Shown here: positions 42,388 to 49,911 of the stretch, in pieces
How the letters are laid out: every line of letters begins with the position of its first letter
Position numbering within the stretch: the stretch's first letter is position 1
NCBI GenBank assembly: GCA_030653545.1
Contig: JAURZE010000025.1
Location: 1 to 64,000, forward strand
DNA length: 64,000 nucleotides
Direction of reading: 5' to 3'
Source: Nitrospira sp.
Lineage (GTDB): Bacteria; Nitrospirota; Nitrospiria; Nitrospirales; Nitrospiraceae
The notes under the pieces: model-generated
Database searches by the model: none
What the model saw: only the letters and a program-made list of their open reading frames with translations
What the model was told of the DNA's origin: nothing
Position numbers and translations under genes: made by a program

Positions 42388-43434
42388 TCAGTCTGTGGTG
42401 ACGACCCCTTCGATCTCAACCAGCAGTTCCCTGCGGCAGAGATCCCCCTGGAGATAGACGATCTGGCTCGACGCGAACAGCGGAATGCTGAGGGCTTGTT
42501 GGATGGCTTCGAGATGATCGGGCTGACGGACGTAGACCTTATATCGACCGCGTGATGGCTGATGGCGGCGCGTTGTTCCCGATAGTTCCTCGGCATGGGC
42601 AACCAGGGCGCGCAGGTTGTCGACGGTCTCACGCGTCTGGCTTTCAGGGAGGCCCATGTGGCGGCTCTCGTGTCCCACCACGCTGGCCGTGCCGGAGATG
42701 AATAGTTGGGTATGAAGATCCGATTGGAGGAGCGTGGCGCGCGCAAACGACGGGCTGCAGGGACCGTAATGTTCCGGGTATTCATAGGCATGGACTTGGC
42801 GGGGATTGCCCAGATGGGTGGCCGGATGAGTGCCCGCAAGCACATAGAGCTGGAGAGGACCTGACCTGGTGCCGACGGCTGTTCCGGCCGGAAGTGACCC
42901 GGGGAAGCCTTGAAGCGTCCCGGCGAGCGCCTGATAGCGTCCGACGCAAAACTGGCGATAGCGCTCAAGGCCTTGTTCGTTTTCGTTGATCCTCGGGAAA
43001 TAATTCCAGATGCGCCAGAGATACGGATAGCCTAACTCCTGGACGTGATGGAGGAGTTGCCGGTACGCCCGTTCCGTCGTGCCCTGCAGCCCCGCATCCG
43101 GTTCTTCTTCAAGTTGAAGGGTACCTGCGAGCATATCACCGCTCGCGGCGGCGGAGAACTCGTCGGTCCGGTGAATGGTGACGGGTTGGTCGCTGGTCCA
43201 CACTTCCAGCTGTGAGCGGCCGTCCAATTGGGGAAGGTCCAGCGTGATGACGGGGCAGGAGACTGCGGGATACACCGATGCGCCAAACGATACGATGGCC
43301 AGCGGTGTGTCGACGGAAGTGGCCAGCCAGTGAGAGAGCGCGGTGGCCTCGACATAGTCCACCCGCAGGTGGCCGTCGGGGTCGAGTACCCGCTGGGGCG
43401 CTCGCTGTGTTCGCAGGGCGTGGCGCTGTCTCAT
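42388..43434 (-). CDS. FkbO/Hyg5/XanB2-type chorismatase
   Basis: A 348-residue protein of the chorismatase family (RidA/YjgF-related fold). Diagnostic blocks are YLWRIWNYFPRINENEQGLE, RYRQFCVGRYQAL, VHAYEYPEHYGPCSPSFARA and FISGTASVVGHES. Known members convert chorismate to a dihydroxycyclohexadiene, to 3-hydroxybenzoate (Hyg5) or to 3- and 4-hydroxybenzoate (XanB2). Next to a polyene operon the XanB2 role, supplying the aryl starter, is the best reading; which product is made cannot be decided by eye. ATG 43434 has a weak site (GGGAC). The halogenase-like gene ends 16 nt upstream. Confidence 0.87.
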   Translation of the reverse strand: MRQRHALRTQRAPQRVLDPDGHLRVDYVEATALSHWLATSVDTPLAIVSFGASVYPAVSCPVITLDLPQLDGRSQLEVWTSDQPVTIHRTDEFSAAASGDMLAGTLQLEEEPDAGLQGTTERAYRQLLHHVQELGYPYLWRIWNYFPRINENEQGLERYRQFCVGRYQALAGTLQGFPGSLPAGTAVGTRSGPLQLYVLAGTHPATHLGNPRQVHAYEYPEHYGPCSPSFARATLLQSDLHTQLFISGTASVVGHESRHMGLPESQTRETVDNLRALVAHAEELSGTTRRHQPSRGRYKVYVRQPDHLEAIQQALSIPLFASSQIVYLQGDLCRRELLVEIEGVVTTD

Positions 43435-43450
43435 ATCGGCGTCCCGATCG

Positions 43451-44815
43451 CTAATTCGGCGCGTTGGCCTGGTTCACGGCGTAATCTTGGACTTCGGTCA
43501 CGGTCGTTCTCGTGCCCTGCTTGCGGCGGCGGGCCACGGCCCAATTTTCTTTCCAATTCAATACGAAAACGATGTAGTACACAACTTTAAAGCAGAAAAG
43601 AGGGATGCGCGCTTGCGATTGAACGAACACATCCCCGGCCAGCAAGGACAGCACCGCCCGCTCGATCTTTGGAGGCCGCCTGGTTGAAACAAACATGGAC
43701 TGAAAGGCCGGCTGGTTGAATCGATGGATAAACCAGGAAAAGGTCTTGATGCCCCGGCGGACCAGGCGCTCGAATTCCTGAAGGTGCGCGGCATATTCAG
43801 GCGACTTCCGAAGATAGGCGTCGACGACTTTGGCTCCTCGTGTGCCGCTATTGAGCGCCAGGTGGACTCCGCTGGAGAAGATCGGGTCGATGAAGGCGAA
43901 CGCGTCGCCGATCATTAGATAGCCGTCGCCTGACATCGTGTCCCGCCGATAGGAAAAATTCGCAGCGGCATAGGTTTGGGTCAGGGGCTTGGCCCTTTCC
44001 ATGCGTTGAGCAATCGGAGGGGATTGGCGAAGGGTATCCAGGAGAAATTGATCCAGAGGAACCGTTCTCGATTTAATATAGTCCGGATGGCAGACGACTC
44101 CGACGCTGGTGGTGCCATCCTTGAAGGGGATCAACCAGCACCAGCCGTCGTTCAACCAGCCGGCGGTGATATTGCCTTCGTCCTTATCGGGAAGCCGCCC
44201 GACCCCCTCGAAGTGACCGAAGATCGCCGCGCTGCTGTGCTGCTGGCTTCGGCGCTTGCCGCCGAGCTGGTTCGAGAGAAAGGTGTCGCGGCCGCTGGCG
44301 TCAACGACAAACTTCGCGTCCCAGGTTTGTGGACGCCCTTCACGATCCTCTGTGTGGACGAGCGAACTCTGCCCGGAGCGGAATTCGACGCGCTGGGCTT
44401 TGACTCCTTCGTGGACCGTCACGCCTTTGCTGATCGCGTTCTTCAGGAGAATGGCATCGAACTCGGAGCGCTTGACTTCGAACGCGTAGGGCTGGGATTC
44501 ATCGAATGCTTTGGAAAAATAATACATATGGGATCGTCCATAGCGGTGCGAAATCATCTCGGCGCCGTATTTGATAATGCCGATCTGTTCGACTTCCGCG
44601 AGGACCCCCAATTGTTTCAAGATGGGGAGTGATTGAGGCAGGAGCGATTCCCCGATGTGGAATCGCGGGTGGGGATCCTTCTCTAGAATGTGCACATTCC
44701 AGCCCTGTTCGGCCAACAGAGCGGAGATTGTGGATCCCGCCGGCCCGCCGCCGACGACAAGCACATCACAGGTCACGAGTGTTTGAGCTGATTCACCGGC
44801 AATTGAGTGACCCAA
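43451..44815 (-). CDS. FAD-dependent oxidoreductase, halogenase-like
   Basis: A 454-residue flavoprotein. FAD motif VLVVGGGPAGS is at residues 18-28, WxWxIP-type GWCWLIPF near residue 224 (a hallmark of flavin-dependent halogenases) and GDAFAFIDPIFSSGVHLAL near residue 305. The C-terminal 80 residues are basic with a hydrophobic stretch (FKVVYYIVFVL), which may attach it to the membrane. Xanthomonadin loci contain a related enzyme and their pigments are brominated; oxidation without halogen is also possible. It starts at TTG 44815 with AAGGAG 7 nt upstream. Confidence 0.85.
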   Translation of the reverse strand: MGHSIAGESAQTLVTCDVLVVGGGPAGSTISALLAEQGWNVHILEKDPHPRFHIGESLLPQSLPILKQLGVLAEVEQIGIIKYGAEMISHRYGRSHMYYFSKAFDESQPYAFEVKRSEFDAILLKNAISKGVTVHEGVKAQRVEFRSGQSSLVHTEDREGRPQTWDAKFVVDASGRDTFLSNQLGGKRRSQQHSSAAIFGHFEGVGRLPDKDEGNITAGWLNDGWCWLIPFKDGTTSVGVVCHPDYIKSRTVPLDQFLLDTLRQSPPIAQRMERAKPLTQTYAAANFSYRRDTMSGDGYLMIGDAFAFIDPIFSSGVHLALNSGTRGAKVVDAYLRKSPEYAAHLQEFERLVRRGIKTFSWFIHRFNQPAFQSMFVSTRRPPKIERAVLSLLAGDVFVQSQARIPLFCFKVVYYIVFVLNWKENWAVARRRKQGTRTTVTEVQDYAVNQANAPN

Positions 44816-45123
44816 GGGAGAACTCCTTCAGTGAAAGAGATGTCGCGCGGAGTATACCCAAGCGGTTCAGCCATGGCTAGTTGTGAGGTGCATGAATGTT
44901 CCAACCTCGTCGACAAAGGCGTAGGCTCTTCACAACTTGACCGGGCTTCAGACGCATGGTACTTGTTGCCGCCCGGAGGAACAGCATTCCTAATATAGGG
45001 AGTAACGTTCAGACGAGAGCGTTGCGTCCATTTGCCGGGCACACATCGTCCGAACCGGGCAGTCGCTTTATGCTTGGAGTCGCTCTGTCTCCCCTCCTAA
45101 GACACAATGAACGATCCGCAATC
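44816..45123. other. 308-nt divergent intergenic region
   Basis: This separates the minus-strand polyene arm from the rightward beta-barrel gene. It contains the minus-strand promoter candidate at 44851-44879. Short open frames cross it but none looks coding. A rightward promoter was not found with confidence (TTGACC at 44937 lacks a good partner). Confidence 0.5.
44851..44879 (-). promoter_or_regulatory. Candidate promoter of the halogenase/chorismatase arm
   Basis: On the minus strand TAGCCA (44879-44874), a 17-nt spacer and TATACT (44856-44851) lie 36 nt before the TTG start at 44815. The -10 box matches well, the -35 at four of six positions. Confidence 0.5.
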
Positions 45124-45828
45124 ATGATGATTCTGCTGGTCCGTATCCTCCTCATTGCTTGGACTCTCACTGCCGGATTCGGGGTAGGGTTTGCCCAGGA
45201 GACCGGAGATCCTGTGCCGCCCCCAAAGATTGAAAGTAAGGTCGATCTCTATCTGAGCGGCCATGCGATGGGATTTTTCCCGCAGGACAACAATCTCACG
45301 GTTGGCGGGGCAAGTGTCCCGCGGACCGATATCCGCGGCACTTTCGGCGCCGGCATAAAGTTCGAAGCCTATCCGTGGTTTACTAACAAGATTCTTGGCG
45401 GAGAAATTGAAGCGTTCGGTCTTGGGGGCAGCGTGCGGGCTCCACGCACCACGTCCGGATCAGGGACTACTCAGGCGCAAGGGAACCTGATCGCCGTGAA
45501 TACGATGTACAACGTCATGCTGCGGTATCCGGGCGAGATGGTGCAGCCGTATATCGGGGTCGGCGGAGGCACCTCGATGGGAGTGCTCTACGATGCGTCG
45601 ATCCAACACGGCAATCTGGCGCTCACGGGAACTTCCGGCGATATGGCCTTCGCCTATCAGTTCTTGGGCGGCATCAAAGCATTCGTGACAAAGCGGCTGT
45701 TTGTATTCGGCGAGTACAAATATTTTGGAACGAAGTATAGTTTTGACAGTGAAGGGGCCGGCAACTCCAAAGTGAAGCTCGACTTTCAGACTCAGATCGT
45801 GTCGGGTGGTGTCGGCTGGTCGTTTTAG
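45124..45828 (+). CDS. Outer-membrane beta-barrel protein (paralogue B)
   Basis: A 234-residue exported barrel: signal peptide (LLIAWTLTAGFGVGFAQ), alternating strands, and a terminal Phe (GGVGWSF). The blocks VMLRYPGEMVQPYIGVGGG and FVFGEYKYFGTKYSFD match paralogue A at 29125. OmpW/OmpA-like small barrels have this form. Tandem ATGs at 45124 and 45127 are both possible; the frame to 44956 has no ribosome site. It is transcribed away from the halogenase arm, so the polyene locus is bracketed by two related barrels. Confidence 0.82.
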   Translation: MMILLVRILLIAWTLTAGFGVGFAQETGDPVPPPKIESKVDLYLSGHAMGFFPQDNNLTVGGASVPRTDIRGTFGAGIKFEAYPWFTNKILGGEIEAFGLGGSVRAPRTTSGSGTTQAQGNLIAVNTMYNVMLRYPGEMVQPYIGVGGGTSMGVLYDASIQHGNLALTGTSGDMAFAYQFLGGIKAFVTKRLFVFGEYKYFGTKYSFDSEGAGNSKVKLDFQTQIVSGGVGWSF

Positions 45829-45951
45829 TTACAGAACGAATATCGTTCGATCGAGGCTCCTATCAGCATCCTCGACCAATTCTTTGTCTACCGTCCTGAA
45901 CCATGGGAAGACCGCGACTGGAGAGGCGCGAGCGGCCTTCCGCTGGAAGAT

Positions 45952-46623
45952 GTGTGGTTTCAGTCGGCGGACGGCACCAAGCTTTTCGGCTGGTATGTCG
46001 AAGCACGCGCGGATGCCGGCGTGCTGCTCTGGTGTCATGGCAACGCCGGGAGCGTCATTCACCGGCTTGAAAACCTGCGCGAGCTCTATCGGCTTGGATT
46101 GTCGATTTTCGTCTTCGACTATCGAGGATATGGTCGAAGCCAGGGCAAGCCGTCGGAAGACGGGCTCTACCAAGACGCGATCGGCGCCTACGACTATCTT
46201 ACCCGGGTGCGGCAGATTCGCTCGGAGCGGATTATCGTGTTCGGCCGGTCGCTGGGCGCTGCCGTCGCGACCGATCTTGTCTCCCAGAAGCCGGCAGCAG
46301 GATTGATTTTGGAGTCGCCGTTCCCGTCGATTGCCGCGATCGCAAAACATCACTACGGCGGCATGCCGGTGCATTGGCTGCTCGGGGCGGAATTCAATCT
46401 CATCGATCGCCTTCCGCAGCTGTCCCTTCCCACGCTCGTGATCCACGGCGATCGGGACGAGATCATTCCTATCGAGTTCGGCCGCCAGGTCTTCGAGGCC
46501 GCCAAGCCGCCGAAATGGTGGTATGCGATAGCCGGCGCGGATCACAACAATACTTATCAAGTCGGCGGGAGCGTGTACTTTCGCCGGTTTGCTGATTTCG
46601 TTCGAACTGCGATTGCAGCTTAG
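45952..46623 (+). CDS. Alpha/beta hydrolase (BEM46-like), start uncertain
   Basis: A serine hydrolase of at least 223 residues. The oxyanion motif WCHGNAGS, the nucleophile elbow FGRSLGAA (GxSxG), the acid in IHGDRDEIIP and the His in GADHNNTY form the expected triad. The first usable start is GTG 45952, but the frame is open to 45829 and reads ISILDQFFVYRPEPWEDRDW there, which looks like the family's usual N-terminus. No ATG, GTG or TTG lies in that extension, so either a rare start is used or the original one was lost. Substrate unknown. Confidence 0.8.
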   Translation: MWFQSADGTKLFGWYVEARADAGVLLWCHGNAGSVIHRLENLRELYRLGLSIFVFDYRGYGRSQGKPSEDGLYQDAIGAYDYLTRVRQIRSERIIVFGRSLGAAVATDLVSQKPAAGLILESPFPSIAAIAKHHYGGMPVHWLLGAEFNLIDRLPQLSLPTLVIHGDRDEIIPIEFGRQVFEAAKPPKWWYAIAGADHNNTYQVGGSVYFRRFADFVRTAIAA

Positions 46624-46784
46624 CCGACCAGTGCGCGCGTCCATGAATTATGCATTTGGTGATTGGTCGCCACATTTGGTACAGTGCGCCGGGCATCGCG
46701 CGCGCATCCCGGTCCGGGGCAGTTGAAACGAGGCATGACGGAATGACGATCAAGATAGAAGACGTAACGACCGATCAGAGAGCT

Positions 46785-47654
46785 ATGCGATTTGGCGTTC
46801 TCATTTTGCTGGCGTTGCTATGGCTGCCGGGCTGTGCCGGCCGGCCCGGCGCGCCGACCGCGCTGCTCGAACCGGCTACGCCGCCTGTGCTGCTCGCGGC
46901 TGCATCGGGGGCCTCGAAGCCCGCCTCAGATGCTACGGAGAAGCCGTCCGATGATTTGTTCGATCCCTTCGCGAAATCCGGCGAAGACGGCATCGAGGAA
47001 TATGATCCGTGGGAGCCCCTCAATACAAAAGTCTTCGAATTCAATCGACAGGTCGATCGCTGGGTCTTAAAGCCGGTGGCGCAGGGCTACAACTTTGTCA
47101 TGCCGAATCCGGTCCAGATCGGGATCAGCAACTTTTTTTATAACCTCCGGTTTCCGCCCCGTTTCTTCAATAATATTTTTCAGGGGAAAGCGAAGGGTGC
47201 GGGCATTGAGGTTGGCCGGTTTCTCGTCAACTCCACGGCGGGAGTCGGTGGGTTGTTTGACGTGGCCCAGCATCTTGATCTGAAGACACCTGAAGAAGAC
47301 ACCGGCCAGACCCTCGGGTTCTATGGAGTGAAGCCAGGGCCGTATGTGATTCTCCCGCTGCTGCCACCGTTCAACCTCCGCGATCTGGTTGGCTATGTGG
47401 GAGACATCGCGCTCAATCCGATCAACTGGCTGGTGGCGCCTATCATTGAAGTGCGTGGCGTGCCCTCGGTGATTGCCCATAAGAATCGGACTACGAGTAC
47501 GGTCGTGCAGCTTGGCGGCCGGGTATTTGAAATAGTGAATGACCGTTCGTTGAACCTCGAAAAGTTCCAGGGGGTTGAGGAAGCCACGCTGGATCTGTAC
47601 GCCGCCGTCCGCAACGCCTATCTCCAAAAGCGTGCCCGGGCGATCCGCGAGTAA
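46785..47654 (+). CDS. mlaA: MlaA (VacJ) phospholipid-transport lipoprotein
   Basis: A 289-residue outer-membrane lipoprotein. The lipobox LWLPGC gives Cys near residue 16. After a Pro/Ala/Ser-rich linker the MlaA domain starts at YDPWEPLNTKVFEFNRQVDR and includes ISNFFYNLRFPPRFFNNIFQ, FLVNSTAGVGGLFDVA and VILPLLPPFNLRD. MlaA removes misplaced phospholipids from the outer leaflet. Its usual partners MlaBCDEF are not adjacent. ATG 46785 gives a standard signal peptide; ATG 46743 and the frame to 46650 would place extra residues before it. Confidence 0.9.
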   Translation: MRFGVLILLALLWLPGCAGRPGAPTALLEPATPPVLLAAASGASKPASDATEKPSDDLFDPFAKSGEDGIEEYDPWEPLNTKVFEFNRQVDRWVLKPVAQGYNFVMPNPVQIGISNFFYNLRFPPRFFNNIFQGKAKGAGIEVGRFLVNSTAGVGGLFDVAQHLDLKTPEEDTGQTLGFYGVKPGPYVILPLLPPFNLRDLVGYVGDIALNPINWLVAPIIEVRGVPSVIAHKNRTTSTVVQLGGRVFEIVNDRSLNLEKFQGVEEATLDLYAAVRNAYLQKRARAIRE

Positions 47655-47803
47655 CCGCAAAGAACGACGTCGAACCGCTTCATGTCCGGCCGCTGGCGGC
47701 CGGCCCGTCGGCGTTACGCGCCGGTATGCTTCAGTTCTCCCTGTAGGTCTCCGACAAGGAGATGCGGGCCTTGTGAATCAACCTGCAAGGCGGCATCTCT
47801 CTT

Positions 47804-48511
47804 ATGAATACTCCTGCATTCAGTCAGAGCCCGGGCTTTTCCGCCGCCGTCCATACGGCGCCGCCGGAGGTGTCGGTCTACGATGCTGCGCGCATCATGC
47901 ATTGGCGGAAGGTCGGGGTCGTGCTCGTGGTGCGGCATCATCGACCGGTGGGAATCGTCACCGATCGGGATCTGACGACCCGGGTCGTGGCCAATGGCCT
48001 TGACCCCCGGGCGACGACGCTCGGTCGGATCATGACCGCGCCGTTGGTGACAGCGGCGGCTGAGGCGTCCGATGAACAGGTATTGCACGTGCTGGCGCAG
48101 AGCCTGGTACGACAGGTTCCGCTGGTCGACGGCGAAGGGAATGTGGCCGGGTTGGCTTCCTGGAACCTCACCGAAGCCGCTAACGGCTCGGGTCCCTTCG
48201 GTGCCAGGCTGGTTCGATCGACGGCGATGGTCCCGATGGTAAAGCGCCGGAAGTTCAGGCGGGTACTCTTCGGTTTGCAGCAGGAGGTCCGTCAGCACGC
48301 CCGTTGGATCGGAGCCACCATCGCGTTGGCGGCGATCGGTGCGGTCATCTCTCTGGTCGCGGTGGGCTACTGGAGCCCGTGGAGTTCGGCTTCTGTCGCG
48401 TCACTGCACGTGACGGAATCCGCCCGATCAAGCAAGCCCTCTACGGAGGCAACGCAGTCCCCTCATGCCGACCCGAAACCTGGGCCTCCTTCGTCGACCC
48501 CGACTAGATAA
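47804..48511 (+). CDS. CBS-domain protein with C-terminal TM segment
   Basis: A 235-residue protein. Two CBS motifs cover about residues 8-128 (VYDAARIMHWRKVGVVLVVR, RPVGIVTDRDLTTRVVANGL, and ASDEQVLHVLAQSLVRQVPL). A basic linker leads to one TM helix (WIGATIALAAIGAVISLVAVG, about 167-187) and a Ser/Pro-rich tail outside. CBS pairs bind adenine nucleotides; tethering to the membrane suggests a sensor. The ribosome site (AAGGCGG) is moderate. A hairpin follows. Confidence 0.83.
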   Translation: MNTPAFSQSPGFSAAVHTAPPEVSVYDAARIMHWRKVGVVLVVRHHRPVGIVTDRDLTTRVVANGLDPRATTLGRIMTAPLVTAAAEASDEQVLHVLAQSLVRQVPLVDGEGNVAGLASWNLTEAANGSGPFGARLVRSTAMVPMVKRRKFRRVLFGLQQEVRQHARWIGATIALAAIGAVISLVAVGYWSPWSSASVASLHVTESARSSKPSTEATQSPHADPKPGPPSSTPTR

Positions 48512-48537
48512 TACCCATCAACCAGTCTTCGTGAACG

Positions 48538-48569
48538 GCGCAGGCATTCGCACGCGAATGCGCGCCTGC
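48538..48569 (+). terminator. Hairpin after the CBS gene
   Basis: Nested arms GCAGGC/GCCTGC and GCATTCGC/GCGAATGC form a stable G/C-rich hairpin, followed by a weak CTTTC. It begins 27 nt after the stop codon. Confidence 0.5.
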
Positions 48570-48717
48570 CCTTTCGGGACCATCGGGTTGACCGTACTTC
48601 TTGCTCATTCATCGGGGGCAGCGCCCGTGGCCAGCCGGGGCAATCGGGACGGATGCGGTGGATCTCACTGTTATGATCGCGCCCGGTTGATCCAGCCGCC
48701 ATTCGAACGATCTGCCG

Positions 48718-48748
48718 TTGGCGTCCTCAGTTCTATTCCTACTATAAT
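48718..48748 (+). promoter_or_regulatory. Candidate promoter for the FecR-domain gene
   Basis: A perfect TATAAT (48743-48748) is preceded by TTGGCG (48718-48723) with a 19-nt spacer. The start codon lies at 48810. Confidence 0.5.
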
Positions 48749-48809
48749 GACGGATGCTTGGCGACCGGAGGAGTTGACGTCCGCCTGATCGATCGACGAG
48801 GAGGTCTCT

Positions 48810-49886
48810 ATGCGTCCTGATCTGAGCCTGCGAAGAGCGCTCATCCTGTTGTGGACCGGGGCGGTGATCGTGATCGCGTTATTCGGTGGGGCGACCTCTT
48901 CCGGGGCCGCCGGGCCGCCGGTTGCCTCTGCCACTGCGACCCTGAATATCATCGCGGGCGACGTGAAAGTGGTTCCTTCTGAGGGCGGCCCGGCTCGGGC
49001 CGCGAAAGACGGCATGAACCTGGCCGTCGGAACGCATGTGGTGACCGGTCCTAAATCCACGGCGCTGGTGACCTTCCTCGACGGCAGTACGTTGACCGTA
49101 CAACCTGACTCGGATGCGACGGTCAAGCAGGCCGATCTCAGCAAGAAGCAATCGACTGTCAGGATCAAGGTCAATCTGGGTACCGTGTGGGCTCGTGTCG
49201 CCAAGCTGGTGGATTCAGGATCGAGCTTCTCGCTCGAATCCAACAGCGCGACAGCCACGGTCCATGACGGCCTCATCGGCGCCAGGCAGGAGGCCGATGG
49301 CACCTTTACCTGCTGGACCCGCGCCGGCAATCTTTTTCTTGTCGACCCGAGCGGCCGCATCATCTCGGAACTGCAGCCCGGCCAAATGGACGTCGTGAAA
49401 ACCGGCCAGCCGTCTAACCCGCATCCGTTTTTCTCCAATGACAGCGCGCTGCGTGTGGCGACGTCGTCGGGCGTCTTGCCTTTAACCCTGATGGCAGACA
49501 AAGTCCGGTTGGCGGGATTTGTCTCTCCCCGGATTGAGGTGAATCAGGTATTCGGCGCGTTTACCGGGCTGACGGAACAGGGCGGGCGCGTGGTCGAAGT
49601 CCCGGCCGGTGTCGCGGCGCCCTTCACCCTGATCGTGGAAGGGGAAATCAGCGGCTCGTTCGAGGTGACGATTGCAGGGCTGCACAAGGGCGTGCAGGTC
49701 TCCCAACAGCGGCTTTCCGGGACGATCAAAAAAGGAGAGCGGCTGGTGAGCACGATTCTGCCGCAACTTGATGACGCGACGGCGGGCGATCCGAAGACGG
49801 CGAAAGTGGTCGGTCTCACGGCGACACCCTTTCAGCCGATGGATGCCCCCCTGCCGGGCGTGCTCTTGCTGTCTCCCTGGGAGTGA
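48810..49886 (+). CDS. FecR-domain secreted protein
   Basis: A 358-residue protein with a signal peptide (ALILLWTGAVIVIALFGGA) and a FecR domain at about residues 45-170. That domain has LNIIAGDVKVVPSEG, LAVGTHVVTGPKSTALVTFL, DGSTLTVQPDSDATV and NSATATVHDG. The C-terminal half is beta-rich without a named family. GAGGAGG precedes the ATG. The convergent neighbour encodes a CHASE2 adenylate cyclase; FecR-domain and CHASE2-cyclase genes are often paired, so it may be the envelope-side partner. This is inference. Confidence 0.85.
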   Translation: MRPDLSLRRALILLWTGAVIVIALFGGATSSGAAGPPVASATATLNIIAGDVKVVPSEGGPARAAKDGMNLAVGTHVVTGPKSTALVTFLDGSTLTVQPDSDATVKQADLSKKQSTVRIKVNLGTVWARVAKLVDSGSSFSLESNSATATVHDGLIGARQEADGTFTCWTRAGNLFLVDPSGRIISELQPGQMDVVKTGQPSNPHPFFSNDSALRVATSSGVLPLTLMADKVRLAGFVSPRIEVNQVFGAFTGLTEQGGRVVEVPAGVAAPFTLIVEGEISGSFEVTIAGLHKGVQVSQQRLSGTIKKGERLVSTILPQLDDATAGDPKTAKVVGLTATPFQPMDAPLPGVLLLSPWE

Positions 49887-49911
49887 GCGGGCTGAAGACG
49901 GCAGCCCACGG

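Noticed and set aside
45829-46644. Minus-strand frame of 271 codons opposite the hydrolase
   Set aside because: The + strand frame has the full Ser-Asp-His triad motifs; the antisense frame has none.
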